From the NCBI GenBank assembly GCA_039720395.1, contig CM077822.1, forward strand, positions 23,023,267-23,087,266: 64,000 nt of DNA. The letters are read 5' to 3'. The notes beneath the pieces were generated by a model. That model was given only the letters and a program-made list of their open reading frames with translations, did not search any database and had not been told where the DNA came from. This document shows, piece after piece, positions 48,327 to 60,456 of the stretch. Origin of the DNA: Liquidambar formosana. Its lineage: Eukaryota > Streptophyta > Magnoliopsida > Saxifragales > Altingiaceae. A program made the translations under genes and the position numbers. Positions within the stretch are counted from its first letter, which is position 1, and each line of letters starts with the position of its first letter.

Positions 48327-48666
48327 TGTAAATAAGCTATATCTACTGCATATAGCACTCAATAATGGGTCCAAGAACGTACCTTAAGCGGAAGAGACCC
48401 AAGGAACTTTGTTGGTCCTTGTTACGAGCCCCATGTAGCCGCTGCATGAATGCTTGCTCCTCCACTGCGAGTCTGACCTCTGTGTATGCTCTTCAATGTA
48501 ATCTATATATATGCCCCTATTTCACAGTCTAAACCCTAGCAGGACTTGGTTTCCAAGTACAATTAGGAAACCTCATGAAATAGGGCACTTAACCACTTGG
48601 GTCCAGCACCCACACGTGGGGCGAACCATGGGTTCGGGTCACGACCCAATGACCCATATATTAACA
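48327..48666 (-). repeat. Copia 3' LTR (plus-strand left), 340 bp, internally deleted
   Basis: Ends TGTAAATAAGC and ATATTAACA (plus strand). Compared with the other LTR it lacks about 160 bp after TGCTCTTCAATGT. Otherwise it matches closely (CTACTGCATATAGCACTCA, AACCCACACGTGG-type blocks). Confidence 0.9.
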
Positions 48667-48680
48667 TCTCCCACTCGCCC
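48667..48680 (-). promoter_or_regulatory. Polypurine tract of the copia element
   Basis: Minus strand GGGCGAGTGGGAGA directly abuts the 3' LTR. GTGGGAGA before TGTT is the usual copia arrangement. Confidence 0.75.
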
Positions 48681-50429
48681 ACGTAGGGTGAGTTATCTCC
48701 ATAATTTTTCTATCTCTCAACATTCATCTCCTCATACAGGAAATGGAGCGTGCGACCTCACGAGAAGAACATACAACTACAGGAGCGTAAATGTTAAGTA
48801 TCACCAAACTAACAAGAACGCATCACTCGAAAGTATCTCGCATATGCCCCAGACAATTCATAAAACACCGAATAAGCACTCTCTAATCCCTCATATAAAC
48901 ATAAAAGCAGTGCTGTATCCCACATATGTAATGTACCCATGTCTCATATCGTAACAAAATACGACATAGACGCTGCGCAGCTAATGAGTTACAAAACGTG
49001 GTGTAGTATCAAATCGTCTTCCCTAAGCCCTCCTGCCAATTCAATTCAACTCAATTGCTTTCCTAGACATGCCCCTATAAGACCGAATTATTTCCTGACC
49101 TTTGAAAAACACGCTAAAGTAGCGTCATCAAGCATCCTCTTCATGACATAGTCTCAGGTCAAAAAGGGTATAAAGTTGGATCATAGCGATCCATGTGGCT
49201 CACACAGTGATGAAACAGGGATCCTTTCATCACTCCTACCATCGATCGACATAAAGCACATACAGTATGAAATGTATGCTATGGTGTTTAACTCATAAAC
49301 ATGAGGATGTCACTATAAGTAAAAGCAAAAGAACGCCATACGAATCTTAGTCCAGTCGCTACTCAAGCGCCTGACCTGAGTTTTCTAGCCCAGTTGCTCT
49401 TTCAGAGCCTATCTGAAATCTCACATTCAGCTATGAAGCGGGCTACATAAAGTTTGTGGAAAAATCTCCATGATCAATCTAATAGTGATCTCATCTTAAG
49501 TCAATCTAAGGCACATATAATATAGCAACTGTATATCTTGCTCGCCAACTGGGTGCCAAAGATATAAATGTCTCATCTTGCTCGCTAACTCAACGCCAAG
49601 GTGAATCACCCGTGTGAGTGGGTCGATTCAAGCCCGGTGACATTACAAGGATGTGTGTACAAATGATATAAACAACTCATGAACTAAAACAAAAGGAATG
49701 AATATCATATCTCAATACTAATAATGTCAATTACAACTATAATGTCTGAGCACATCAAATCCTACGAAATCCCATTCTCCTCACATGAGAAGGGAAAACA
49801 TTTCTAGCAATTAGCTTAATCAAAGGATTAGCCACTACGGTGCTAGTGGAGATATGACTCAAGACCTCTTCCCTTTTGCGCAACCATATCTTAAATGTAG
49901 TTCAAAATAATTGGGATCCATTTGCATACTCTAGGACTGATACACAATCAGACTTACAATCTCCTCATGAGTTGTAAAGCCTAGACGTTACAAAGATCAA
50001 CTCAACTAAGCAACTTCTCGAACAACCGCTTAGCAATCTAATTCTTCGACTTCACTAAGGACAAGGCAATGCGAGTCTACTTCATATCACAATAAAAGCA
50101 TATTTACCTCCAAAGATAAACACATAACCTGAGGTGGACTCAAGCACATCTCTAAAACAGCCTAATCTCTATCGCTATAACCTCTTAGTCTTGAGTCTCC
50201 ACAATGGTGACCTCGGACAAGGTCAACGATCCCACACAGGTATCGAAGAAATCTAATCGCTACTATCCATAGTGCGGGTTCAAAGAAACTCTAATAACAA
50301 CCACTAACAATATAGATCAGATGTCTGGACGCGTACATAACATCGCGTACTACAGATCTCTTATAGCAACCACATATGGCGTTGTGGATAGGTGATTCTT
50401 TTCCTCATAAGTTTTAGGAAACTAGTTTA

Positions 50430-50912
50430 AGATTAAGGTGCAGCTCTTTTGAATTGGAGTGTCAATGGGTTTGGGGTTATACACGAGAAAATATTCAAGA
50501 ATCTTCCTAATGTAAGTCTCTAGAGATCATGAAATGGAGTGTCAATCATCGTAAAACCCACAGTGGTAATAGAATCATGAAATCTCAAATATCATTGCCT
50601 AGACGTTTGTTTAAGGCCATGGATGGAACAGTGAGCAAACACATTTTGCGATCTGGTCCCTTAACCTTAAAACCCACATTGGTTAATCTATAAAGATCAA
50701 AAACCCACTGGTTGATCCATAAAGATTTTTCCATCTAGTTCTCCACTGAGAAATGTCATCTTAACATCCATCTACAAAAATCCAAAATCCATTTATGTGA
50801 CAATAGCTAGGATCCGACAAATAGAGAGAAAACTCACCACTTAGGTAGAATGTCTCTACATAGTTAATACCCACACATTAGGTATAACTCTTTGCCACGC
50901 GATACGCCTATT
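50430..50912 (-). pseudogene. Copia reverse transcriptase, degraded
   Basis: Separate short stretches on the minus strand keep reverse-transcriptase likeness: VNYVETF (near 50860), MDVKMTFLSGELDG with MDQPVGF (50771-50700), then HGLKQTSRQ and YLRFHDSITTVGFTMID (near 50620-50540). They are split by stops and frame changes. A duplicated segment of about 35 bp at 50672-50730 (AACCCACATTGGTTAATCTA and AACCCACTGGTTGATCCATA) interrupts the domain. Nothing is translatable across it. Confidence 0.8.
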
Positions 50913-51544
50913 ACTTGTCAATTAAATCATCTACCATTATAGAAAATCAACTAACTCTCAAACCAATTCCTATCTATCAAGCTCATCTCATCTTTCATAG
51001 CAGTTATTTACTCATCTCTAGTATGAGAAGAAAGCACTTTCTCATAGAAAGTCAGCTCATCATCTTCTCTAGAAGCACATAGGAAGGAATCCCCTTCAAT
51101 CTGAAAGTGATGATGAGGAAGGTTTCCACATTTGCTCCTATACATTTAAGAACTTTAGTGGTTCTGCAGGACACTTTCCTATGGAACACCTTGTGGGACA
51201 CTCGGACATTCCCACTGGGTTGAAGACCACTCCTACTATCTTCAGCGACTATAAAACGATGAACTAATTCCCCACCTCGCTCGAAGATGGTAAGACGTCT
51301 TCCCACTCCTCTATCTCATAAAGGTTAAGATTCTTACTAAGGTAGCCTATGCTAGTGAAATCATTCTTTTAATGAAATCAACATTACGCGACTCTATGTC
51401 AATCATTTCTCCATCAAGATGTTCATCGTACATCAAATAACTTTTTGAGCCTTCAAAGAAAAGTTTTTAAAAAAGTTTTAAAAAATGTGCTTTATAGCTC
51501 TAGGGTTAAGCTCCTCACACTCATAGAGAGCGATGTGAACAACT

Positions 51545-51790
51545 CTACTGACCTTCTAAGGGCGCGAATGCCCCACAGATTGGGCTTTTCGCTATGCCAT
51601 AACTTATAAGAGGTTGAAGAAAATAATTGATCAAGAAGGCACTTTCATAAGTATGTAAGCAGCAGTCATAAAAAGAATCCCCCTAAAAGAATAGAAGGGG
51701 TTAACTTGCGCCATCATCTATCTAGACATATCTAGAAGTGTTCTATTCCTATTCTTCGCTATACCATTATGCTGCGAATTGCCAAGAATA
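51545..51790 (-). pseudogene. Copia integrase fragment, degraded
   Basis: On the minus strand QHNGIAKNRNRTLLDM is read from 51774 and a stop follows two codons later. Downstream, SYKLWHSEKPNLWGIRAL (about 51615-51560) lies in another frame. Both are hallmark blocks of the copia integrase C-terminal half. Confidence 0.8.
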
Positions 51791-52947
51791 TAGCGTTATC
51801 TGCGTATCCTCTTTTTCTCAGACAGTCCACTAAACTGATCAGATAAGTATTCGCGTCCTTGACATCGTGCATAATTATCGATAAAAAATAAGAAAATAAG
51901 AGTCGCCAGAATGTGCCTCAACGTACATAGGTTCGCAAATGTCTAAGTGAACTAACTCTTGCGATCAAGAAGCTATAAGGCGGAAAAGAATCATATAATC
52001 ATCTCTAAAGTGAAATAGTTCTTAAACAATACCATCATAAAGATCCAACCTTTTACTTCTAAATAAAAGAATATCCAAAATCTAAAAAATGCTTAAACTG
52101 GTAGTAGATTGAATTAATTATTAAGAACATAAAATATGTGGTGTAGAAGTAATATGCGCCCTATGCGCAGTTGGAGTTTAGTCAAACAAACTCCAAGAAG
52201 TTCTACATTTGTGCTATTACCCATATACCTTATGGGTGCCAACTCAAAAAATGTGGCAATAATCTACTAGCCGTACTCCATCTCATAATACATATTCAGT
52301 TGCTCTCGTATTTCAATCCACACAAGAATAAAATAGGCAACTAAACTATAATCATATGCCCAAAAGCAGAGAAAGTTTGGTGAAAAGGATGCCTACTTTG
52401 ATTTAGTGCGATCACGAGCAAAGTATCTCAACTTTTCACAGTTATAGCACATTATTTTGGGTAACCTTTATTATCCTTGGTAATGGGGCAGTACACATAC
52501 TTCCCAATTAAAATCAATAAATACGCTGTTTAATACAGTAAAGCGCGTATTGCAATCTATCTCAAAACAAGGATTGAAGGCCTTAAACACAAAATTAAGG
52601 CGGTGTAGGGTCATATACCCATTCACAGGTTAGATCATAATACTGGTCAACATATCCAGGAGCACTTGCTCAATGAAAAATATTATTTAAACCATTTCAA
52701 CTTTAAAGAAATATCCAAAAACAAACCATGTCCAACAATAATATTTCCTAAAATGAAATCCAAACTACTGATAAAAGTATCCAAAATCTCATAATGCTTT
52801 AACAGAAAGTAGACAATGCTAGATCCCAGGCACATAAATCACATCATGTAGAAATAGAATGCGCCACATGCGCAACCGAAGCTTCTTCACTAGTGTCGTT
52901 TCACATGTAAACTGTATATGTGCCAGGCAGAATGTGACGATGATCTA

Positions 52948-53334
52948 CTAATCGAAAGCAATCCTCAGATCTTGCCACATTTCCTCGGCATTTGGGTAGT
53001 TCTCATACTCCCCAATAAGATCATCATGCATGCATGTCATCATAATCTAACGCGCACGACGATCTTTCATCATCCAATTTTGGTAAACCAGAAGGTTATT
53101 TTGATACTCGACAGCATTGGTGACCCCATCCTCAATTTTTGGGGCTACCATGGAATTGGACAAAGTCTCAACTAAGCCCAGCTCATTCAGGAAGTACTCT
53201 ATATCTCTTTGCCATATGTCATAGTTGATCCCATTTAGCTTGTTAATGTTATCATATATCGCATCTATGTGGTTGCTTGCCATCACTACATTCAAGAATT
53301 GCGCAAGGGTTGACATTATTATACACACATCCAT
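52948..53334 (-). pseudogene. Copia gag fragment (UBN2-type), with an in-frame stop
   Basis: The minus-strand frame contains KLNGINYDIWQRDIEYFLNE and WMMKDRRAR, typical of plant copia gag. A TAG follows DRRAR. The same frame then continues with gag likeness (CMHDDLIGEYENYPNAEEMW) before further stops at 52950. Confidence 0.85.
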
Positions 53335-55114
53335 TATTTATTCAGAAAACCCGATTAGAAAAACATTATCCCTCCCTACAAATCGAAATCAAAAAATATT
53401 GCTATTACTCATAATCATCTCCCAATTATGTAGGTTAGGAGAATTTTTCAATCGTTTTTCGAACAAATACGTATATTACCCACAGTATTATAACAATAAT
53501 ATGATAACATGCTCCACATAAACACACGGATTCCCATATGGAATCATTTGCTAAATATTAGAGCCTATGACAAGAAAATTCCATAGCATAATTCGTGTCG
53601 CGAAAACACATCCCCTTACATAATTCCTCTAAAAATAATACATGAATGAATACATTACATTCCCAAAAATCCTAATACAATGGATCTACTGCAATGGAAA
53701 AATAAATGGGGATGCCGCGCCACACATTATGCCTCAAGGAATATCCTATACACATAAGGCAAACAAACATAAGCTCTATCATATTTTACCAAAAATCCAT
53801 CCATTTAATCCTATAACTAACATGCTAACACATATTAAGCAAATTGGTCTATTAAATGGATGGTAGGGCCACACTCAAACACATAAGGAGCGTGCCAATG
53901 GGTCTCATAAGGCGGGTAAAACGTTGGCAGCAATCTAATTGTGCAACATAATAAGAATAATTAATTACACAAATTAATTAATTAATTACCACATGTAATT
54001 AATAGATGCACAATTAATCCACGTTGCATGACTCTCTCCGCGACACAAAACCACTCCCACATGCTCAAAAACAAAAAATACAGCCTCTGGAAATTTTAAT
54101 TTTGCATAAAATAATATTATTTAATTTTTCGATAAAGAAAAACGCTAAAAATATAGAAAAATAAAAAATCCAGAAGCTATGGTAGGAGGTGCAGCACACC
54201 ACAAAGTAAAATAAGCCCCAAAAAGCATTTCAAAATTTTCCAGAATGCTAAACACACTCCCACGTGCCTCCACGCGCACGAGTGGTGTGGTTTTATAATA
54301 TTTTTCAATTTTTTAATTAGATAAATATTTTCTGATAATTAAAAAATAAAATAAAAATTACCAAAAAATCAAAAATTAAAAATTAAAAATTCTGGAAAAA
54401 ATTTGGCCCATACGGATCTCAGAAAGGCACCCCACGCGCCACCACCCGCGTGTGGGCGCATGCTGCTGCATTCTCAATTTTTGTTTTAAAAAAATTGTAA
54501 TTGGAACCGAAGCCACTCATTGTAATTGGCGCGTGTATTCCACGCACTATTCAAATGACCATTTCTTGTTACACGTACAAGGTGGTTAGCTTTTATTGAA
54601 TATTAGAGTCTATCTGTGGGGTCCACATGCTTTGGAAACCAGCCACTAGTGCTCACGTGCTAACACTCTCCTCGGATGAGAGTGGTTATCGCGAATCTCT
54701 GCACTTCATCTTCAACCTCTAGCCAATTCAAAACAGCAGTCGCGTGTGCGTAGGGCTAACTTCGACAGGCTATAACTTACTCATACGATATCGGATTTGC
54801 GCAAAATTTATGTCTCTGGAAAGCCCTCGCGACGTAGTTTAACAACTTACCAGATTTATTCAATATTAACAAGTCTAGGTGCATCAAAAATTAGCCCAAA
54901 GTTTCGGCAAAACTAAAGTTTGTGTTTTCTCTCAAAATACACATCCGTTTCTCACGAAATTTTGCAGGCATGTTCCTCACACATAGGAGAACACGTCCAT
55001 ATAAAAATTTTGGGTTAAAAACCACTTTTGAAAAATGTTTTTAAAAGACCCATAAATTGTATTTTAGGGAGAGAAGGCAAACCACGCGACTATAGGGCGA
55101 ATCGACAACCACAG

Positions 55115-55126
55115 TCTCTGATACCA
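55115..55126 (-). other. Primer-binding site of the copia element
   Basis: Minus strand TGGTATCAGAGA begins two bases after the 5' LTR. It matches the initiator methionine tRNA 3' end used by plant copia elements. Confidence 0.85.
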
Positions 55127-55127
55127 A

Positions 55128-55627
55128 TGTAAATACGCTATATCTACTGCATATAGCACTCAATAATGGGTCTAAGGACATACTTTAAGCGGAAGAGACC
55201 CAAGGAACTTTTTTGGTCGTTGTTACGAGCCCCACGTAGCCGCTGCACGAATGCTTGCTCCTCCACTACGAGTCTGACCTTCGTGTATGCTCTTCAATGT
55301 CGTGATAGCCGTAGGGATCGCTACTAGAGTCCTCCCACGTAATCCACACTACCAAGTCCACTAGGCCAATAGTGATCCTAAAGAGAGAATACTAGAGAGA
55401 GAACAATGGAGGCTGCTGTATTTCTGTGTTGTGGTGTTATCTCAATCACTAAGACAGACATTCAATATATATGTGCCCTTATTTCACAGTCTAAACCCTT
55501 GCAGGACTTGGTTTCCAAGTACAATTAGGAAACCTCATGAAATAGGGCACTTAACCACTTGGGTCCAGCACCCACACGTGGGCGAACCATGGGTTCGGGT
55601 CACAACCCAATGACCCATATATTAACA
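55128..55627 (-). repeat. Copia 5' LTR (plus-strand right), 500 bp
   Basis: Ends TGTAAATACGC and ATATTAACA on the plus strand. It contains about 160 bp (from CGTGATAGCCGTAGGG to GACAGACATTC) missing from the other LTR. Confidence 0.9.
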
Positions 55628-56708
55628 ACCGTTAAGTTTCATATTTTGGGAATTTAGATCAATGTACAAATCTGCGGATTTGATTGATATATTATTGAGT
55701 TAATATCAATGGAAAAGCAATATAAGTCCTTTTGCTAGCCGGATTCTGAAGGGGATAAACATGGGAATTCCCATGATTTCCACAAAAATCGTGGGGAAGA
55801 TTCGCATAAAGAATCTTGCTAATTGTTAAATGTCAACTATTTGCTAAAATATCATTTTAGGTGAAAAGGTAAAGATGGAATTCGTGAATCTGACTAACAC
55901 AATAAGTTGCTTAAATGGTAACATTTCTAGCCATAAGTGGACTTGAGGCTATAAAAAGGATTTGGTAAGGCTTAACGCTTTACAAAACATGGGAATTGGA
56001 CTAATGGATAATTTTCCCTAAATTTTATATTTAACCGTTGTGATCGAGATGTGAGACTTCACAATACTATATATTTCCAAGATCCTTTTATTGTGATATA
56101 AGTATTAAACCTCCTTGCAAATACAAAATTTGAAATTTGGTTCTTGTGCTACAAACATCATCAAGCTCATTAAAATAGATATGGGAAATGCTACATACGC
56201 CAACCAATTGCAGTAACTAATTGCAGCAACTGATGTGGCATACTAAGTTGGTATCCTATAACAACCAGAGAGTGCTAACAACTGTCTATTAGAAAATATC
56301 ACGTCAATTGTTGTCTTTTGTTATTGTATTTAGTTACTACCGATAGCACTACCCAATAGATCTAGGTGAAAAACTATGATCAACATATGCTGTAGGCGTT
56401 TCAGGTTGTGGGTTCATTTTCATTTGTGATTAAAAAAAAGGTGATAGTGAATATATGCGGCAAATAAGTAACCTAAAGAGCTTTTCTTATTTGCGTGTTG
56501 TGTGTGTTTCCTACGTATATAACAAAAAATAAAATAAAATAAAATAAATAAGTTACCTAAAAATGTCAAGGTAAATTATATTTACTTCTCTGTAGTGTCT
56601 ACTTGATGCCATTAATGGAAAGATTGAATTATCTTTTCATTTATCATTTTGTAAAGGCATATAGATGTCCCACGAGGCCACGAATGTTGTTTTGATTTTT
56701 TGATAGAA

Positions 56709-57555
56709 CTAGTTAGTACACACGTGCGTTGCACGTGAACTATTTTCAATATAATTATTTACATATTTATTTATTTATGTTAAAATAAATATATAATTGT
56801 TGTACATGGATCATTTTTCCTTGAGGGTTCGCCTAACATGTTGGCTTTTGGGTTTGGTCCCAAGAATCATTTCGCTTATTTTAATAATATTTAGTCTATT
56901 TTTTGTAAAATCTATCTTATCATGAGATCACAAACATTCACTCTCGCAATCACAATCACAAGTATTAATTATATCCATTATCACAATTATAGCCATTAAT
57001 TTCACAGACGGTCAAAACCCGTTTTCTCACTCACCGTAAAAATCCACAATGTGGCAAACACCTTCCCACCACGTTTCTCTCGACCAGTCATACTCCCATC
57101 CCCTCTCATTTACAACCACTCTGACCAATCCTCTCCCCTCCATGTTCCCTCTCTCTATTTCTTATTGTCAAAATTACCCAATCTTATAAACAAACCCAAG
57201 CCATTTTCTCTCAATCATACTTTTTCTGTCATGAACAACTATTAAGATTTGATGATGATCTTTGAATTCTTCTCCTCTTCTATTTTTTTTTTCTAAGTGT
57301 GTGTTTGTGTTTTTCATTTTTAAAATTTGCTAACAATTTCCACTGATTTCTCTTTCTCTTTGTTTTGTTTTTTCTTTGAATTCCTCTGTTTATTCGGTGC
57401 TATTGTTGTCCCCCATAAAAGGTATGATCTTTGCAAGGTAAACTCATTCATATATACGTTCTTTTTTTTAAAGCAAAATTGATCCCTTAGAATATAGGTT
57501 TTCTGATTTTTTTTAATTGGTCTTGTTTTCTTATGGCGTCATTATCTACATTTTG

Positions 57556-57597
<42 letters not shown>

Positions 57598-58434
57598 CAC
57601 ACAGATATTGAAAAAAAAGTGAGTTTTCTATACTTATACCTTTTTTCCCCTGACGTTGAGTTTCTTCTATAACTTTTTTTTTCTCTCCTCACATGATTAT
57701 CAATCTATATATATATAAGCAAGCAGGATTGCAAAGTTTTTTTTTTTTCTTCCCTTCACATGATTATCAATCAATATATATACATAAAGTTGAATTGGTC
57801 ATTCAAGCAACGATTGCAAAGTTTAATAAATAAATAAATTACCACTAAATTCCCATATGCACCCTTATGCTTACCATGCAAAACAAGAACTGCCCCCACC
57901 AATATAGTTCAAGGCATGAGACTTGATTCGTCCTCGATCTCTTCTTATCGTGGACTATCCTCTTCTCCATCCTCTTTTTCTTGAGTTTGTAACCTTTATT
58001 TTCCCTTTTTTTTTCCCTTCCGCATGTTTTAGGGTTTTAAGATTTAACACGTTAAGTATTATATTTGTTTGAGAGTTTATCTCAACTAAAGGGTACTTTT
58101 TGTCTTAATTGGTTAAAATGGGGGTAAATAAGTATTTAAAATTTAAAATAAGGGTGGATTGGTTAATCAAAAGTTTTTGTACAATACAGACTTTTATAGG
58201 TAGTATAGATATACAAATTATAGTTTCCGTTTCCTTAGAATTCCTATTTGGTTTTGGTTTTATTTAATTATTATAAGAATTATAGTTTCCTTAGAATTCT
58301 ATTAAGGTATGTGTTTTATATTGTTATATTTCCTATATATGCAGAAGGGTAATTGTGTATTTAAAATTTAAAATAAGGGTATATTAGTCAATCAAAAGTT
58401 TTTCTCACATTCATCTTTTTATAGATAGTATAGT
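56709..58434 (-). mobile_element. Helitron, non-autonomous, minus strand
   Basis: On the minus strand the 3' end is CTAG preceded by a hairpin CACGTGC-AAC-GCACGTG (56737-56721), with T following. Comparison with unit B (GATAGAATGTGTCCC) shows insertion exactly between A and T with no target duplication. The 5' end reads ACTATACTATCTATAAAAAG (58434), one base off the canonical TC start. A second, canonical 5' end (TCTATACTACCTATAAAAG) lies inside at 58209. A poly-T tract is at 57558-57597. No Rep/helicase. The frame at 57051-57245 is not recognised as a captured gene. Confidence 0.85.
57558..57597. repeat. Poly-T tract
   Basis: About 40 T inside the Helitron. Confidence 0.95.
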
Positions 58435-59444
58435 TATGTCCTATATGTGAATGTTGTATTGACAATTTCATGAATTTGGTGAAGCAGATTGTAGGACGTA
58501 ATTAATTTGAGTAGCCTAATTTAGATCACCATGAAAGAGTGTGTGTGCAGTGTGCTCTCAAAAAATAAAAAGGGTTCAAGAAATAGAAAAAGACAAAGGA
58601 CAAAATTAATTAGTAGCCGATCCAAGCCAAATCTACAGAGTCGTGGATGACTGGCAAACAAAGTTCAGACGGTTGAAGCCATTTTAAACAATCACACCTG
58701 CTTTTTACTTTGAAAAGTAGAAAAAAATTTAGTTCTTTATAAAACAAAATTTTAGTAGTTTCTTTTAAAAGTTGAAGATTTAAAAGTAATTATTAAAATT
58801 TTTCACACTAAAAACTTTTATCTTTTTTGTTTTTTAAAAATAAAATATTAGAGATAAAAGTTTATCCGAATAGACTCTTAAAAAATAGAAACCGCTCTTC
58901 GAACAATCGACGACGTTAGGATGTTCAATCAAATGACTGACCAAGAGTTGGGATGACCGAAGAAACGTTAAAACAGTAGTTAGCACAGTCGGGCAGATTT
59001 CTCACTTATCTAGACGTGGGAAGGTCTTTCAAATGAATCTGTCATTTTCAAAGAAAATTTGATTAGTGAAGTAGTCTTACTCTATTGAGGACGTACAAAC
59101 CTTTCCCAAGAGAAGGTTAACCTTGAAGCTTACATGGAGTAGAGTCTTATCCCTAATGGCTAGTTTGAACAAGCTTTCTGAGTAACTAGCTCTTGGTTAA
59201 GCTAGAGGACTGGTCTTCTTAAAAGGAAAGAAATACCAATTAGCAAAGGTTAGCCCATTACTTGTATTTATGCTACTTTGCCCATTATTTGTGTACTAAT
59301 CTACCTTTTTTTTAAAAAAAAATATTTATTTATTTATTGTTATTCTTTCGATGTAGGACAAATCCAAATGTTCCCTTGAGTCTAATCCACAACTCTCCAC
59401 AAGAGTACCACTTGTTGGGAAGAGGATGGAGTCCAAAATCCAAT
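58435..59444. other. Unit C sequence matching 34812-35837, no gene recognised
   Basis: Collinear with unit B (for example ATGTGAATGTTGTATTGAC, GACTGACCAAGAGTTGGG). There is no coding sequence with protein likeness. Confidence 0.6.
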
Positions 59445-59677
59445 AAAAGCCTCTATTGGCACTTTAAGACTCATTTTGTATCCCCCACTTATTTTACAAT
59501 TCAAGATTTTATAAAAAATATAAAAAGATTTCATGAAAACTTGTAGCTACATCTACTAAAAACATCATTTTGAATTACTTTTAAATAATAAAAAAAAATC
59601 TACTCAAATAACATATTTTGGAAAAACTTCTTATGGGAATGGAAAGCAAGTCTTAGGGTGCCAATAGAGAGAGGCCC
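59445..59677. mobile_element. MULE-type MITE, 233 bp (copy in unit C)
   Basis: Paralogue of 35838-36069. The flanks are AAATCCAAT and AAATTCAAT (59678-59686), an 8/9 matching 9-bp duplication. The ends share (A/G)GCC(T/C)CTATTGGCAC. Confidence 0.75.
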
Positions 59678-60456
59678 AAATTCAATACCACAAGCCCAAT
59701 ATACAAGTATGGAACTCATAGTTTTAAAAAAGGCTCAAGCCTATTAGTAGTAAGCCAATTATTTGTATATTATGCCACTTTCTTGTCTATTCATCCAATG
59801 TGGGACAAATCTACACATGAACCTCAACAATATCTTTCTCACCTTACAAACTCGAGGAGCATCAATAGAAGAAATCAACCCTGGAGGAGAAGTCACTATT
59901 TTAATATTTATGGGCTTGTTTGGAAACTTCAAAACCGAATCAGACTTGGTCCTGTCTATAACTGTTATCTAGTTTTTAAATAAACCAAGTTATAGTTTGT
60001 TTTTTAAAAAAATCGTATTTATGCCATATTTTTAGAACAAAGTTGAACTGTTTAGTAGGAAAAAAAGACTTACCAACTAATATGAAATCAAAACTGGCTA
60101 GATTTATCCTCAGCTAGCTAGATTTTCAGGTTTGCCAAACAGTCTCTATTATTTGTAAAATAAACTTCTTTAGCCTTGAAGAGACTAAAGCTTTATAGCT
60201 TGAGTTTTCCCTAGGGTAGAAGCTCATTTGTAAAGGTTGAGCCCAACGTAGAATGCTCGTAACTTCATCTTCTGGATGAGTTTTGAGATGATTGAAGTTC
60301 CATGAATTGAAAATATTTTGACAAGCCCTACACATTGGTCTGGCTCCATCAAAAAGTTGGATAAATTGATTTCAAGATAGGGTGTAGAAAAAGCCTTTTC
60401 AAATCCTTACCCATCACTATGGTCCAATTATGGATATGATCCTTCCTATGAAAAAT

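Larger units (their letters stand above)
48327..55627 (-). mobile_element. Ty1/copia retrotransposon, degraded, minus strand, 7.3 kb
   Basis: Two LTRs (48327-48666 and 55128-55627) bracket an interior whose order on the minus strand is primer-binding site, gag, integrase, reverse transcriptase, purine tract. Integrase before reverse transcriptase is diagnostic of copia. The flanks ACCGC (48322-48326) and ACCGT (55628-55632) are a 4/5 matching duplication, and units A and B show the empty site. All protein domains carry stops or frameshifts, so it is immobile without outside help. It inserted after the unit B/C duplication. Confidence 0.93.

Noticed and set aside
48511..48954. 147-codon open frame (+)
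   Set aside because: Runs across the copia LTR and interior on the strand opposite to gag and pol, with no protein likeness.
53225..53521. 98-codon open frame (+)
   Set aside because: Antisense shadow of the copia gag fragment.
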